A model generated the notes under the pieces. The model made no database searches and was not told where the DNA came from. It saw only the letters and a program-made list of their open reading frames with translations. Below are positions 17,583 through 27,177 of a stretch of DNA of 64,000 nt, one piece after another. The stretch spans positions 5,397,501-5,461,500 of the forward strand of contig NZ_CP041253.1 of assembly GCF_006575665.1 (NCBI RefSeq). The letters are read 5' to 3'. Every line of letters begins with the position of its first letter. Positions within the stretch are counted from its first letter, which is position 1. The position numbers and the translations under genes were made by a program. Source of the DNA: Echinicola soli. GTDB taxonomy: Bacteria > Bacteroidota > Bacteroidia > Cytophagales > Cyclobacteriaceae.

Positions 17583-18821
17583 ATGAAAACCAAAAAAATC
17601 ATCGGCAAGATTCACCTCTGGCTCGGATTGACTTCCGGGCTGGTGGTGTTTATTGTTGCCATAACAGGCTGCCTTTGGGTCTTTCAGGACGAAATCCGGC
17701 CATTGGTTTATCAGAAAAGGCTGTTTATCGAACCACCTGCCGACGCTGACCGTCTGCCTTTGACCAAGCTAATAATAACTGCTGAAGAAGCATTGGGCAA
17801 CCAATATGACCGAGAAAGGGCCTACTACCCTACCGCTCCCGATGAAACGGTTTATATCCAATTCAGAAAATTCAACAACGGAGAAGATAAGACTGTATGG
17901 TGGTACGGTGATTATATTGACTACTATTATAAAGTATTTTTGAACCCATACACCGGTAAAATTGTAACGATAGAAAACACCAAATGGGAATTTTTCAATG
18001 TGGTCCTGTGGATGCATTTCACCCTCTTACTGCCCTATACCATCGGACACACAATAGTAGGATATGGCATTTTGGTTTTTGTCATCATGCTCATTACGGG
18101 ACTGGTGCTTTGGTGGCCCAAAAATCGACCAGCCGCCAAGCAGCGGTTTTGGTTCCGGTGGAAACCAACTACCCGATGGAAAAGGAAAAATTATGACCTC
18201 CACAATATCCTTGGCTTTTATACCATGATCTTCGCCCTGGTCATTGCCATTACGGGCCTGGTATGGTCCTTTGAGTGGGTGGAACAGGGCATCCAGTGGA
18301 TCGCAAACGGAGGAAAAACCGTAAAACATGAACGTGGTCACGCCCCTATTGAGATCAGTGATGCGGATACTGGACAAGCCCTCGATACCATCATCGCCGA
18401 AATGTTTAACCGTCATCCGGATGCCTGTTATTTTTATATTCGTTTTCCCCGAAAACCGGATAGTCACCTGTCCATTAATGCCACCATGGGCTACCATGGT
18501 TATGGAAACTATATCCGCTACCAGATCAATCCCTATTCCGGCCAGGTGATCGAGGAGCACCGTTTCGAAAACCTGAGTACGGGCGAGAAGGTGGCTGAAC
18601 TTAACTACCCCATCCATGTGGGCAGCATCCTTGGAATCCCAGGAAAAGTTCTGGCCTTTTTGGTCAGCTTAGTGGCTGCCAGCTTTCCAGTGACCGGTTT
18701 CCTTATTTGGTGGGGAAGGGTTCGCAAAAAAAGGCAAAAGCCAGTAAAAGTGAAAAAAGCCCAATTAAAACCCACTCGCCCTAACCATTTCATGGCCAGC
18801 GTAAGGGGGAGGGATCACTGA
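17583..18821 (+). CDS. xusC: XusC-like PepSY-associated membrane protein, copy 1
   Basis: A 412-aa inner-membrane protein with four predicted helices at about residues 13-35, 153-175, 207-228 and 345-370. Conserved histidines border them (IHLWLG, WMHFTLLLP, YDLHNILGFY, YPIHVGSILG), typical of PepSY_TM proteins thought to bind haem and reduce ferric siderophores. A basic C-terminal tail follows the last helix. It lies 48 bp after the DUF4374 gene and is the last gene of the five-gene ECF sigma operon. Likely role: release of iron from imported siderophore by reduction. Family certain, chemistry inferred. Confidence 0.88.
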   Translation: MKTKKIIGKIHLWLGLTSGLVVFIVAITGCLWVFQDEIRPLVYQKRLFIEPPADADRLPLTKLIITAEEALGNQYDRERAYYPTAPDETVYIQFRKFNNGEDKTVWWYGDYIDYYYKVFLNPYTGKIVTIENTKWEFFNVVLWMHFTLLLPYTIGHTIVGYGILVFVIMLITGLVLWWPKNRPAAKQRFWFRWKPTTRWKRKNYDLHNILGFYTMIFALVIAITGLVWSFEWVEQGIQWIANGGKTVKHERGHAPIEISDADTGQALDTIIAEMFNRHPDACYFYIRFPRKPDSHLSINATMGYHGYGNYIRYQINPYSGQVIEEHRFENLSTGEKVAELNYPIHVGSILGIPGKVLAFLVSLVAASFPVTGFLIWWGRVRKKRQKPVKVKKAQLKPTRPNHFMASVRGRDH

Positions 18822-18948
18822 CTTCCGCTCAACTATCATTAGCTTTTAAACTAAGGTTACTACTTCATTAAACTACCATTTTACCTTCCCCCTGATTTTC
18901 ACTAATAGAAATTTCGATTTGCTTATTTAATATAGGCCAACCAAATCC

Positions 18949-19716
18949 TTAGGGACTCATTTTTCTGATAAAAGCATGGGAAGCGGGACCTCCATATAAG
19001 GTGACGATCTTTTCGGGCTTTTCTTTGAAAAACTCATCTACGGCCAATCGAACACCACTATTTATCTTATGAAGCTTAAAGGCTCGAGTCTGCTCATTGG
19101 CATCCTTAGGATCAAAATAGTCCATAAATACACACATCCCGCCTACCGACAAACGCTGATAAACATGAGGTAAGCAAGACAAGATCAAGGCCTTGTGGGC
19201 CATGGGGTCATCACCACATCCACAGTCAATATGTGCAAAGGAAATCTCCGCGGGCAATTGATCGGGAATGGTGTCCTGAAAATAACCCTTGTGTACTTCG
19301 GGAAGCTGCAAACCTGCATGTTGGAAATTACGCTTTAACAAGGATAAAACATCCCCTTTTTCGGTAAATTTGGTCTCAAAGCTATCATAAACATGGAATT
19401 TTTTCCTATTGTCAAATAATGTATTTACTTGTTGGAAAAGCAGTGCACACTGCCCGGTAAAAGTCCCAACCTCTACTATATCGCCCTTCACTTCCTCCTG
19501 CAGGACACGGATAAGGAGATGGAATAAATTTATACGCTGCTCTAAACTGCACATATCCCTTCGCGTATCGAAATGATGGGTAAGGCGAAGTCCAATCCTC
19601 TTCAGTACTTTGTTTGCAAATAGTAGAGGAGCATTAATCGCCTCCCTTCTGCTGAATGGGGGCTGGCTTACAAATAGGTTATTCATGAATTCTGGGTTTA
19701 AACAAGTTCCCCGCAT
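18949..19716 (-). CDS. TylF/MycF-like SAM-dependent O-methyltransferase
   Basis: A 255-aa predicted class I methyltransferase. The SAM-binding motif GDIVEVGTFTGQCA is at about residues 79-92. FHVYDSFETKF and FAHIDCGCGDD follow, the latter giving acidic residues where TylF-type enzymes bind a divalent metal, and GGMCVFMDYFDP closes the fold. Start may be Met1 or Met11. Members of this family methylate sugar hydroxyls of natural products or capsule-like glycans. No sugar or polyketide genes are adjacent, so the substrate is unknown. It stands alone, convergent to the first Xus-like operon. Confidence 0.82.
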   Translation of the reverse strand: MRGTCLNPEFMNNLFVSQPPFSRREAINAPLLFANKVLKRIGLRLTHHFDTRRDMCSLEQRINLFHLLIRVLQEEVKGDIVEVGTFTGQCALLFQQVNTLFDNRKKFHVYDSFETKFTEKGDVLSLLKRNFQHAGLQLPEVHKGYFQDTIPDQLPAEISFAHIDCGCGDDPMAHKALILSCLPHVYQRLSVGGMCVFMDYFDPKDANEQTRAFKLHKINSGVRLAVDEFFKEKPEKIVTLYGGPASHAFIRKMSP

Positions 19717-19940
19717 TCTGCACGAAAATTATCGGGGGTGGGTGACTTTATTCATAAGTTACCTTTTTCGCCCATTAATCCAATCATAATCAACCCTTTA
19801 ATATCAAAAAAACCACCACAAGAATAATTTATTCTGATCAAGGGCATCATGTAATGTCTTATACCAGGTTTAGGAAGATATTGGGGCAAAATCGTCCAAA
19901 AGACCAATAGCGGCAATACATTTCTCATCGATAAGGTGCC

Positions 19941-19975
19941 AAAAAAGGGAGCGGGTACCTAATGGACCCGCTCCC
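19941..19975 (-). terminator. Rho-independent terminator of the SusCD operon
   Basis: A perfect 10-bp GC-rich stem (19947-19956 with 19966-19975) has a 9-nt loop and is followed on the minus strand by six Ts (19941-19946). It lies 7 bp past the SusD stop. Confidence 0.9.
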
Positions 19976-19981
19976 TGAAGT

Positions 19982-21652
19982 TTAATAATGGGGATTTTGT
20001 TCTGCCAACTCTGGCCCCACCATATCTATATAGCTCTGGGGGATGGGGAAATACTCATGCTTCCCTTCCACAAAAACAGCATTCATCAAATGTGACCTGA
20101 TCTGCTTTTCCTCCTCTAGGTAATCGCTCATCCTTTCGGCGGCGACGCCCCACCTGACCAGGTCAAAGAAACGATGACCTTCCATGGCCAGTTCCAGCCT
20201 TCTTTCCAACCGTACCAACTCCACTGCCTCATTGGCATCGGTCCAAGGCTGGTCGTAAATGGCCACACGATAGTTATCAGCAGGCTCACCACTTTCCAAC
20301 CTGGTCACCACCTGACTGCCGGCAGCCCGACCACGGACCTCATTGACGGTTATCCTTGCTCCCTCCAGGTCTCCCAGTGCCACCTGGGCTTCCGCCTTCC
20401 ATAGCAGCAGGTCAGCATAGCGAATAATGTAATAATTCAGTGCACTGATGTAGGGCCATGTATCGGTATTTAAATTTGAAAGCGCAGAAACGATGCGTTT
20501 CTTTGGCCCATAAGGACCATATGTAGCCAAATCCCGCGCCCATGAGGCCTCATACAGAATATCAAGGTCTAGGTATGGAATTCCCGGCCTTCCGACGGTA
20601 TGGTCTAGCCTGGGATCGCTGAAATCCCCCGCGTCCAATGTCCCTGCGTCCACCGGAAAACCTTCTGCATTGGTCTCAAAAGCATTGATCAGGTTTTGGC
20701 TGGGCCTATGAAAGCCATATTGGGAATAATACGGGCCACCGGGTGCAGAAAGCCTATCGCCAATGCTGCCGTTATAGTTGCTTGGCTCACCGTCATTTAC
20801 CGAATGCTGTACGGCAAAAATTATTTCTGCGCTGTTGTCATTTTCCGGCAAAAACACATCCCTGAAATTGGGCAGCAAGGAATATTTCCCTGAAGCGATC
20901 ACTTCATTGGCCGCATCCAAACACGCCTGCCACTTTTCCTGAAAGGCATAGGTCTTGGCCAAATAGGCCTTGGCAGTAAACTTGTTGGGACGGCCGGCAT
21001 CATCCTGGTGCTCGGGTAAACGGTCGTAGGCCGCATTAAAATCATCGGCTATCTTGGCCCATAGTTCCTCATCGGTCAGTGCTTTATTGCCTACATAATA
21101 ATCCTCCACCGTTTCTGCCTGCTCATCGATGTAGGGAACATTGTTATAGATTTTCTTCAGTTCAAAATAGAAATGTCCCCGTAAAAACCGAAGCTCACCT
21201 TCGCGGACCTCCTTCAGCTGTGGATCAAAAGACACGCTGCTTTGCAGCAACCTCAGCGCATAATTGGCACGTTTCACCCCCTCATACAGGGCCAGCCATT
21301 TTCTGTTTACATCCGTGATGGTGGGGTTGGTATTGAAGATCTCCATTTGGTGGATCTGGTTTTGGTCCCCTGTCCCACCTCCACCTTTATAGGCATCATC
21401 AGACATGGCATCGCCAAAACTCCAGTTGGAAGCCGGGGAGTTAAATGCACTGGAAGCACCGTCAAACTGGCCGTTCAGGATACTGTAAGCGGCAATGATC
21501 GCCCGCTCGATATTTTGGGGCTTGCTCATCTCACCCGGAGCGACCTCGCCATAGGGCACTTCTTCCAGGTATTCGGATTGACAGGCCGAAGTACCAAGTG
21601 CTAGCGCTGCCACGGCCATGTACATAATATTTTTAGCTGATCTTAATTTCAT
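19982..21652 (-). CDS. SusD/RagB-family nutrient-binding lipoprotein
   Basis: A 556-aa lipoprotein with signal ending ALGTSAC (C24). It shows the SusD layout: N-terminal TPR-like helices (RAIIAAYSILNG, LRFLRGHFYFELKK), a central ligand-binding region and the C-terminal signature YADLLLWKAEAQVALGD with FFDLVRWG. SusD proteins sit on the outer surface as a lid over the SusC barrel. The gene follows SusC by 12 bp. No glycoside hydrolase, peptidase or sulfatase is in this operon, so the substrate (glycan, peptide or other) is open. Confidence 0.93.
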   Translation of the reverse strand: MKLRSAKNIMYMAVAALALGTSACQSEYLEEVPYGEVAPGEMSKPQNIERAIIAAYSILNGQFDGASSAFNSPASNWSFGDAMSDDAYKGGGGTGDQNQIHQMEIFNTNPTITDVNRKWLALYEGVKRANYALRLLQSSVSFDPQLKEVREGELRFLRGHFYFELKKIYNNVPYIDEQAETVEDYYVGNKALTDEELWAKIADDFNAAYDRLPEHQDDAGRPNKFTAKAYLAKTYAFQEKWQACLDAANEVIASGKYSLLPNFRDVFLPENDNSAEIIFAVQHSVNDGEPSNYNGSIGDRLSAPGGPYYSQYGFHRPSQNLINAFETNAEGFPVDAGTLDAGDFSDPRLDHTVGRPGIPYLDLDILYEASWARDLATYGPYGPKKRIVSALSNLNTDTWPYISALNYYIIRYADLLLWKAEAQVALGDLEGARITVNEVRGRAAGSQVVTRLESGEPADNYRVAIYDQPWTDANEAVELVRLERRLELAMEGHRFFDLVRWGVAAERMSDYLEEEKQIRSHLMNAVFVEGKHEYFPIPQSYIDMVGPELAEQNPHY

Positions 21653-21664
21653 GGTTTGGTCAAG

Positions 21665-24600
21665 TTAAAATTTCACATTAAACCCAAGTGTAAACGTTCT
21701 TGAAGGAGGGTAAACGCCCCTGTCCACGCCAATGTCCAGGTTACGGTTGTTTGACGTGTAATTTTGAAGGCCAATTTCCGGTGTCATGCCCGAATAACCG
21801 GTAATCGTAAACACATTCGACGCTTGGCCATACACCCGTAGCTCTATTCCCTCAAGCATACTTTGTGGGAAGGAATAGCCCAATTGTAGGTTGTTCAATT
21901 TGAAATAACTGGCATTTTCCAGGTAATAGGAAGACGGCCTGATGTTTTCGTTTTTATCATCAAGGGACAACCGCGGAATGTCCGTGTCGGTATTCTCCGG
22001 TGTCCATGCATCCAATACTTTACTGGATTTGTTGTATGCCGATTGGTTAAAGAACAGGGTCTTGTATTTGGTCAGGTTATAGATCTGCTGACCAAAGGCC
22101 CCATTAAAAAACAGCGCCAGGTCAAATCCCTTATAGTAGAAATTGGTGTTAAACCCGATAATGGCCTTCGGGTGTGGAGAGCCAATGGCCTTTCTATCGT
22201 TAGCATCCAGTACCCCATCACCATTGACATCCCTGAACTTTAGGTCACCGGGCTGGGCCTCTGGCTGCGCTCCATGGTTGGCAATTTCCTCTTCGGACTG
22301 GAAAATCCCCATGGACTCATACCCGAAAAAGGTCCCGATAGGCTGCCCTACCATGGTACGGGAGATTTCCTGGCCGAAGTTCACACTGTGCAGGGAAGAT
22401 CCCGGGATCCCCAAGTAATCGGTACCATCCGCCAATTCCAGCAGTTCATTTTTATAGAAGGAGTAGTTCAGCCCCACTGAGTAAAAGACCTCTCCCGCAC
22501 TTCCGTTGTACTTGGTTCCGATCTCAAAACCACGGTTCCTCATTTTCCCGCCATTGATCCAAGTGCCGTCATTGGTCCCGCCATATGTGGGAGGAATGGG
22601 AGCATAAATCAACAGGTTATCGGTGACCTTGTTGTAATAATCGGCACTTACCTGCAGGCGCTCATCAAACATCGCCAGGTCAACACCAACTCCACTCTGC
22701 GTGGTAACTTCCCAGTTCAGGCCCGGATTGGCCACCCTGGTCTCCACCAATCCGATGGCCACACTTTCCTGGCTTCCATCAATGGCATAATTGGAATAGG
22801 TAATATTGTTCTGGAAACTTGCCAAGGTAGAGTATGAAGGAACCTGCTGGTTACCGGCCTGTCCCCAGCTGGCGCGGAGTTTCAGCTCGTTGACCTTATC
22901 GCCCAAATCCACAAAATCCTCATTGCTGATCCTCCATCCCGCACTGAAGGCAGGAAAAATGTCCCATTTGTTGTTTTCTAAACGTGAAGAACCGTCGTTT
23001 CTCAGGGTAGCCGAGATGAGGTACTTATCCTTCCAATTATAGTTTACCTTACCAAAGAAGGACAGCAGGTTCCATTTACTGGCATAACCTGAATTTCGCT
23101 GATTGGTGGTTCCGTAGTCCAGGTAGTGGAAGTTGTCATCTTCATAAAGGAACTCCTGGCGGGAGGCGCTTTTATATTCATAATAATTTTCGATCGATTC
23201 CTGACCCAGCAGCACGTCCAAGGTCCCTTCACCGATTTGCCTGGAATAATTCAGGGTATTGGTCCATGCCATTTGGTAGTAGAAGGAATTGTTGTCCGAA
23301 AGGCTGTTTACGGCATTTTGGGACAGGATTTCATCGTAGACGGGTGAAAATGCCCGCTGAAAGTAATTCTCATAGTCCATTCCAAGGTTGGTACGGAAAT
23401 GAAGCCCTTCCATCAGCTTTGCCTCTGCAAAGACATTCCCCATTAGCTTGATACGGTTCTTGGTATTGTCCTTTCTGCGGTAAAGGTTGCCCAAGGGATT
23501 ACCGATATCATTGATGGGATTTCCGCCAAAATTGCCGTTGATGTCCTTCACCGGTACGATGGAAGGAAACTGAAAAGCATCATAAACGATACTTCCCAAA
23601 GAGGTGTTCACCCCAACGTCGTTGGTCCTGGTCAGGGATGCATTGAAGTTTTCGCCCACTTTCAGGAAATCCTTCACCTTATAATCCGAATTGAACCTTG
23701 CTGAAAAACGGTCAAACCCCGTATGTTTGATGACCCCTTCTTTGTTAAAATACCCCAAGGTCATCACATGGCTGCCCTGGTCTCCACCTTTGGACAGGGT
23801 CAGGTTATAGGATTGTACCGGGGCCGTTTGGAAAATTTCATTTACCCAATCCACATCTGCGGACCGAATGGTCTGCGCATCATCCAGCCATTCAGGGATC
23901 ACCGGGCCGTTGGGATCTGAGCCATATACGTCACTGGCGGGCGCCTTGCCATCGTTCTCCGAAGCCTGCCAAAGCATGTCCCCGTATTCTTGGGCAGATA
24001 GCATCCGGGGAAGGTTAAAAGCCTGTTGCACCCCGGCATAGGCATCAAACGTTATGCTGGTCTCTTCAGAACGGCCTTTTTTGGTCGTGATGATCACCAC
24101 GCCGTTGGCAGCCCTTGAACCATAAATAGAGGACGCAGCCGCGTCTTTCAACACCTGAAAGGACTCAATATCCTGTGGATTGATCGTGTTGAGGCCATTG
24201 GTCACGGGCGTGCCATCAATGATATACAGTGGATCATTGTTATTTACTGTGCCAAATCCCCGGATACGGACCGTGACATTTCCGCCGGGGCCATTATCGG
24301 AAAGCACCTGTACACCGGGTGCCCTGCCCGCCAGCATGTTTTCCACACTCGCTGACGGCAAGGTCTTCATTTCGTCCACATTGACCACCGACACCGAACC
24401 TGTCAGGTCTTTCTTCTTCTGGCTGTCATAGCCCAGCACGACCACCTCTTCCAGCAGTCCCTCTTCTTCACGTAGGTAGATGGTCAGGGAAGTCTGAGAA
24501 CCCAATGTGATGGTCTTTGCCTCATAGCCCAAAAAGGACACTTCCAAAGCGGTGGCATCGTCGGGCACACGAATGGAAAAGTTTCCCTCCAGGTCTGTTA

Positions 24601-25084
24601 CCGTCCCCACAGAAGTCCCCTGTGCAATGACCGTAGCTCCTATGATGGGTTCATTTCGCTGTGCATCCAATACTTGCCCCTTGATTTCTTTTTCCACTTC
24701 CTCTGTGACCGCCATCGCGGGCTTGGGGACATCCACGGCGGTAACGTAAATGTTCTTTTCCACCCTTTTGAACTGAAAATCACATTGTTCGGTAATGGCT
24801 TTAAGCACGGTACGCAAATCAGCATCCATTTCCAGCGTGATTTGCTCCTTGGAAAAGTTAACAGCCTGATTATAGGCAAATTCCAAATCAGTCTGTTTTT
24901 CCAGCATCTGTAGCACTTCGGTAAGGGAGCGGCTTTGGGCCTGTAGGCTCACCTGGTAATCCGAAAGGTTTTGACTATTGGACGGGTTGGCGAACAGGAC
25001 TTGCATAAAAAGCACCTGCACGACAAAAACCCGAAATGTGTGTTTACTTATTAGCACAATTCGTTTGCGTAAATTAATTTTCAT
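21665..25084 (-). CDS. SusC/RagA-family TonB-linked outer-membrane transporter with STN domain
   Basis: A 1139-aa SusC-type transporter. After the signal region there is an STN (secretin/TonB short N-terminal) domain at about residues 45-112, a CarboxypepD_reg-like domain (about 132-208), the SusC signature LLEEVVVLGYDSQKKKDLTG, and a plug with RIRGFGTVNNNDPLYIIDG. The barrel ends in LGFNVKF. The STN domain normally contacts a FecR anti-sigma, which fits the FecR and ECF sigma genes just upstream. It imports a SusD-captured oligomeric nutrient. Length is normal for the family and no break was seen. Confidence 0.94.
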   Translation of the reverse strand: MKINLRKRIVLISKHTFRVFVVQVLFMQVLFANPSNSQNLSDYQVSLQAQSRSLTEVLQMLEKQTDLEFAYNQAVNFSKEQITLEMDADLRTVLKAITEQCDFQFKRVEKNIYVTAVDVPKPAMAVTEEVEKEIKGQVLDAQRNEPIIGATVIAQGTSVGTVTDLEGNFSIRVPDDATALEVSFLGYEAKTITLGSQTSLTIYLREEEGLLEEVVVLGYDSQKKKDLTGSVSVVNVDEMKTLPSASVENMLAGRAPGVQVLSDNGPGGNVTVRIRGFGTVNNNDPLYIIDGTPVTNGLNTINPQDIESFQVLKDAAASSIYGSRAANGVVIITTKKGRSEETSITFDAYAGVQQAFNLPRMLSAQEYGDMLWQASENDGKAPASDVYGSDPNGPVIPEWLDDAQTIRSADVDWVNEIFQTAPVQSYNLTLSKGGDQGSHVMTLGYFNKEGVIKHTGFDRFSARFNSDYKVKDFLKVGENFNASLTRTNDVGVNTSLGSIVYDAFQFPSIVPVKDINGNFGGNPINDIGNPLGNLYRRKDNTKNRIKLMGNVFAEAKLMEGLHFRTNLGMDYENYFQRAFSPVYDEILSQNAVNSLSDNNSFYYQMAWTNTLNYSRQIGEGTLDVLLGQESIENYYEYKSASRQEFLYEDDNFHYLDYGTTNQRNSGYASKWNLLSFFGKVNYNWKDKYLISATLRNDGSSRLENNKWDIFPAFSAGWRISNEDFVDLGDKVNELKLRASWGQAGNQQVPSYSTLASFQNNITYSNYAIDGSQESVAIGLVETRVANPGLNWEVTTQSGVGVDLAMFDERLQVSADYYNKVTDNLLIYAPIPPTYGGTNDGTWINGGKMRNRGFEIGTKYNGSAGEVFYSVGLNYSFYKNELLELADGTDYLGIPGSSLHSVNFGQEISRTMVGQPIGTFFGYESMGIFQSEEEIANHGAQPEAQPGDLKFRDVNGDGVLDANDRKAIGSPHPKAIIGFNTNFYYKGFDLALFFNGAFGQQIYNLTKYKTLFFNQSAYNKSSKVLDAWTPENTDTDIPRLSLDDKNENIRPSSYYLENASYFKLNNLQLGYSFPQSMLEGIELRVYGQASNVFTITGYSGMTPEIGLQNYTSNNRNLDIGVDRGVYPPSRTFTLGFNVKF

Positions 25085-25206
25085 AATTTTAGATATTAAA
25101 TTCTCAAAATCACCGGGGGCTTTTCCTGGCGTGGCCAGGCTGTTGGCGCAGTCTGGCCTATTTTTCTACGGGTGTTCAGGATGATTTTTCACATAGGCAG
25201 GGATGG

Positions 25207-26181
25207 TTAGGAATTTCTACATGATTGGTATTCGATCGTTATACTGTTGTCTTCGTTTCGCTGGTATTCAAAATCAACCAATAGCTGAAGGCCGCTCAAA
25301 ATAAAGTTCAGCCCGTTGTTTTCATAAGAAGCCTTGATCATACAGCTTCCTTTCTGGTAGTTTTTTAAGGTCACTTCAGTGTGGTAATAGCGTTCAAGTG
25401 TCTGGACCACCTCCTCAAAAGGCACCATATCAAAATCCAACCTGCCCGATTTCCAGCCGATCACCTGGTCGGCATCAAACGGCCCCTTCTTCAGGGAAGC
25501 AGTAGTTTCTTGGTAAAATGCCGCTTCGTCCGGCACCAAATGGACCGCTTGTCCCGGGGATCCTTTTACGGCAACTTGGACCTTACCGGATTTGACAGTC
25601 ACCATTTCACGCTCGCCACGATAGGCATTTACGTTAAAGCTCGTTCCCAACACCTTGGTCTGCAGACCACCGGAGCGGACCAAAAATGGCCGCAGGCTGT
25701 CCCGTGTCACCTCAAAAAAGGCCTCTCCATCCAACTTCACCAAGCGCTGGCCGTCATCAAAGTTTTCGGGATAGATCAGGGTGGTATTGACGTTGAGCTG
25801 CACTACACTTCCGTCAGGGAGGGTGATCCTTGCCCGCTGGTTGGCATCGGTGGACTTGACGATAAGCGCTTGCTGGGGAGTGGCATCTCCTGACAAGGTC
25901 CAGAAGCCCCACCCTGCCGTGACCAACACCACAAAAACGGCGGCTATTTTCAGCCATTGCCGTACCAGGACAGCCTTCTGTCTTGCCGGCACTTGGATGG
26001 AGGCCGTGATTTTACGGTGAATGCTACGTTTTACCCGTTCTTCCATACCCTCATCCCAACGGAACCCCGGTTGACGTTCACCAAGGAGGTTCCACACCTC
26101 CTCGATCAGCTTGTCTTCCTTGTCACTGGTCCTCCCCTCCTTTTGGCGCTGCAGCAACTCCTTGAATGCTTCCTTGTTCAT
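25207..26181 (-). CDS. FecR-family anti-sigma regulator with DUF4974 domain
   Basis: A 324-aa protein: an N-terminal cytosolic segment (LLQRQKEGRTSDKEDKLIEE), one membrane helix at about residues 92-112 (KIAAVFVVLVTAGWGFWTL), a FecR beta domain (about 120-225; VQLNVNTTLIYPENF, KVLGTSFNVNAYRG) and a C-terminal DUF4974-type domain (about 240-318). It holds the ECF sigma inactive until the STN domain of the SusC partner signals substrate. It lies between the sigma gene and SusC on the same strand; the 122-bp gap before SusC may contain the sigma-dependent promoter. Confidence 0.93.
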   Translation of the reverse strand: MNKEAFKELLQRQKEGRTSDKEDKLIEEVWNLLGERQPGFRWDEGMEERVKRSIHRKITASIQVPARQKAVLVRQWLKIAAVFVVLVTAGWGFWTLSGDATPQQALIVKSTDANQRARITLPDGSVVQLNVNTTLIYPENFDDGQRLVKLDGEAFFEVTRDSLRPFLVRSGGLQTKVLGTSFNVNAYRGEREMVTVKSGKVQVAVKGSPGQAVHLVPDEAAFYQETTASLKKGPFDADQVIGWKSGRLDFDMVPFEEVVQTLERYYHTEVTLKNYQKGSCMIKASYENNGLNFILSGLQLLVDFEYQRNEDNSITIEYQSCRNS

Positions 26182-26274
26182 TGGTTTCTCTGGTGCTTTT
26201 GCAAGACAGTACCTTAGGACCGGAAAAATACTTAGTCGAAAAAACAGGCTTAATAAAAACTTAACTTAAACGTT

Positions 26275-26835
26275 TTAGTGATAAAGTAAAATTAACATAA
26301 AGGCATACAATTGTCCCATATCCGTCTTAAGGGATTTCAGGGCTTTCTGTAAATGTGCTTCCACTGTCCTGCGTGAAATGTTAAGGGCAGCAGCTATTTC
26401 TTTGGCCGTATATCCTTCCTTTTTGTTCAGGTAAAAAACCTCTTTACATTTTGGGGGAAGCTGCTCGATCCGTTTTTCCAGCAGGTCGTAAATCGCGGTG
26501 ATATCAGGTTGGTCCCCTTCATCGACAAACAGGTCCTTTTGTTCGACATCCTCCCATCCAATATTCCATTTTTGGTTTCGGATGGTATTGGCCACTTGGT
26601 ACTTGACCGCTCTAAAAAAATAACCGGAAAGGTGTCGGATTTCCCTTTGGGGAGCATTTTCCCAGAGTTGCACAAACACTTCCTGGACCACATCTTCAGC
26701 TTGCTCCCGATCTTGCAGCATCTTGAAGGCATATTCAAACAAGCGCTTCCAATACCTATCAAACAATCGGTCAAAGGCAAGGTGATCACCTTGCCTTACT
26801 TTTTGAAATAACTGGTCATCGCTGTACAACTCCAT
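26275..26835 (-). CDS. ECF RNA polymerase sigma factor (FecI-like)
   Basis: A 186-aa ECF sigma factor. The frame can be extended to a TTG at 26856, but the ATG at 26835 (MELYSDDQLFQKVRQG) is the usual start for this family. Region 2 contains FDRLFDRYWKRLFEYA and EDVVQEVFVQLWE. Region 4 contains LPPKCKEVFYLNKKEGYTA and the recognition helix AAALNISRRTVEAHLQKA. Paired with the downstream FecR gene, it should drive the adjacent SusCD operon. Confidence 0.92.
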   Translation of the reverse strand: MELYSDDQLFQKVRQGDHLAFDRLFDRYWKRLFEYAFKMLQDREQAEDVVQEVFVQLWENAPQREIRHLSGYFFRAVKYQVANTIRNQKWNIGWEDVEQKDLFVDEGDQPDITAIYDLLEKRIEQLPPKCKEVFYLNKKEGYTAKEIAAALNISRRTVEAHLQKALKSLKTDMGQLYAFMLILLYH

Positions 26836-27045
26836 AGGGGAATAGAATATGACCAAAAAAACGCAAAGGTCTTTTTAGAAGCGAAAAAATCGGATTAAGG
26901 TTTGATTAAATTATAAAGGAAAACTTATAAAAACAGTAAGTCATAAGCCGTCTAATTGCAATACCTTGAATTACCGATAAAGTTCTAGTTATAAAATATA
27001 TTTTTTCATTGACAATATCTATGAAATTTATTGATGGATGGTTAG

Positions 27046-27097
27046 TTGGTATTAATGATTTAGAATACTTTTGTATTAATTTAAACTTAATCTAAAT
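27046..27097 (+). promoter_or_regulatory. Promoter with candidate Fur box for the second Xus-like operon
   Basis: A TTG (27046-27048) is followed after 17 nt by -7 TACTTTTG (27066-27073), a good TAnnTTTG match. Five bases further is the 19-bp element ATTTAAACTTAATCTAAAT (27079-27097), an imperfect inverted repeat (ATTTA...TAAAT arms) covering the expected transcription start. The arrangement is the same as at the 12266 receptor promoter. Confidence 0.65.
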
Positions 27098-27177
27098 AAC
27101 TAAATAAAAGAAAGCCACGCAGCTGCCACTGCATGACCTTCCAAAACACTACTTCTTAATTCTCCAATTAAAAAGCT

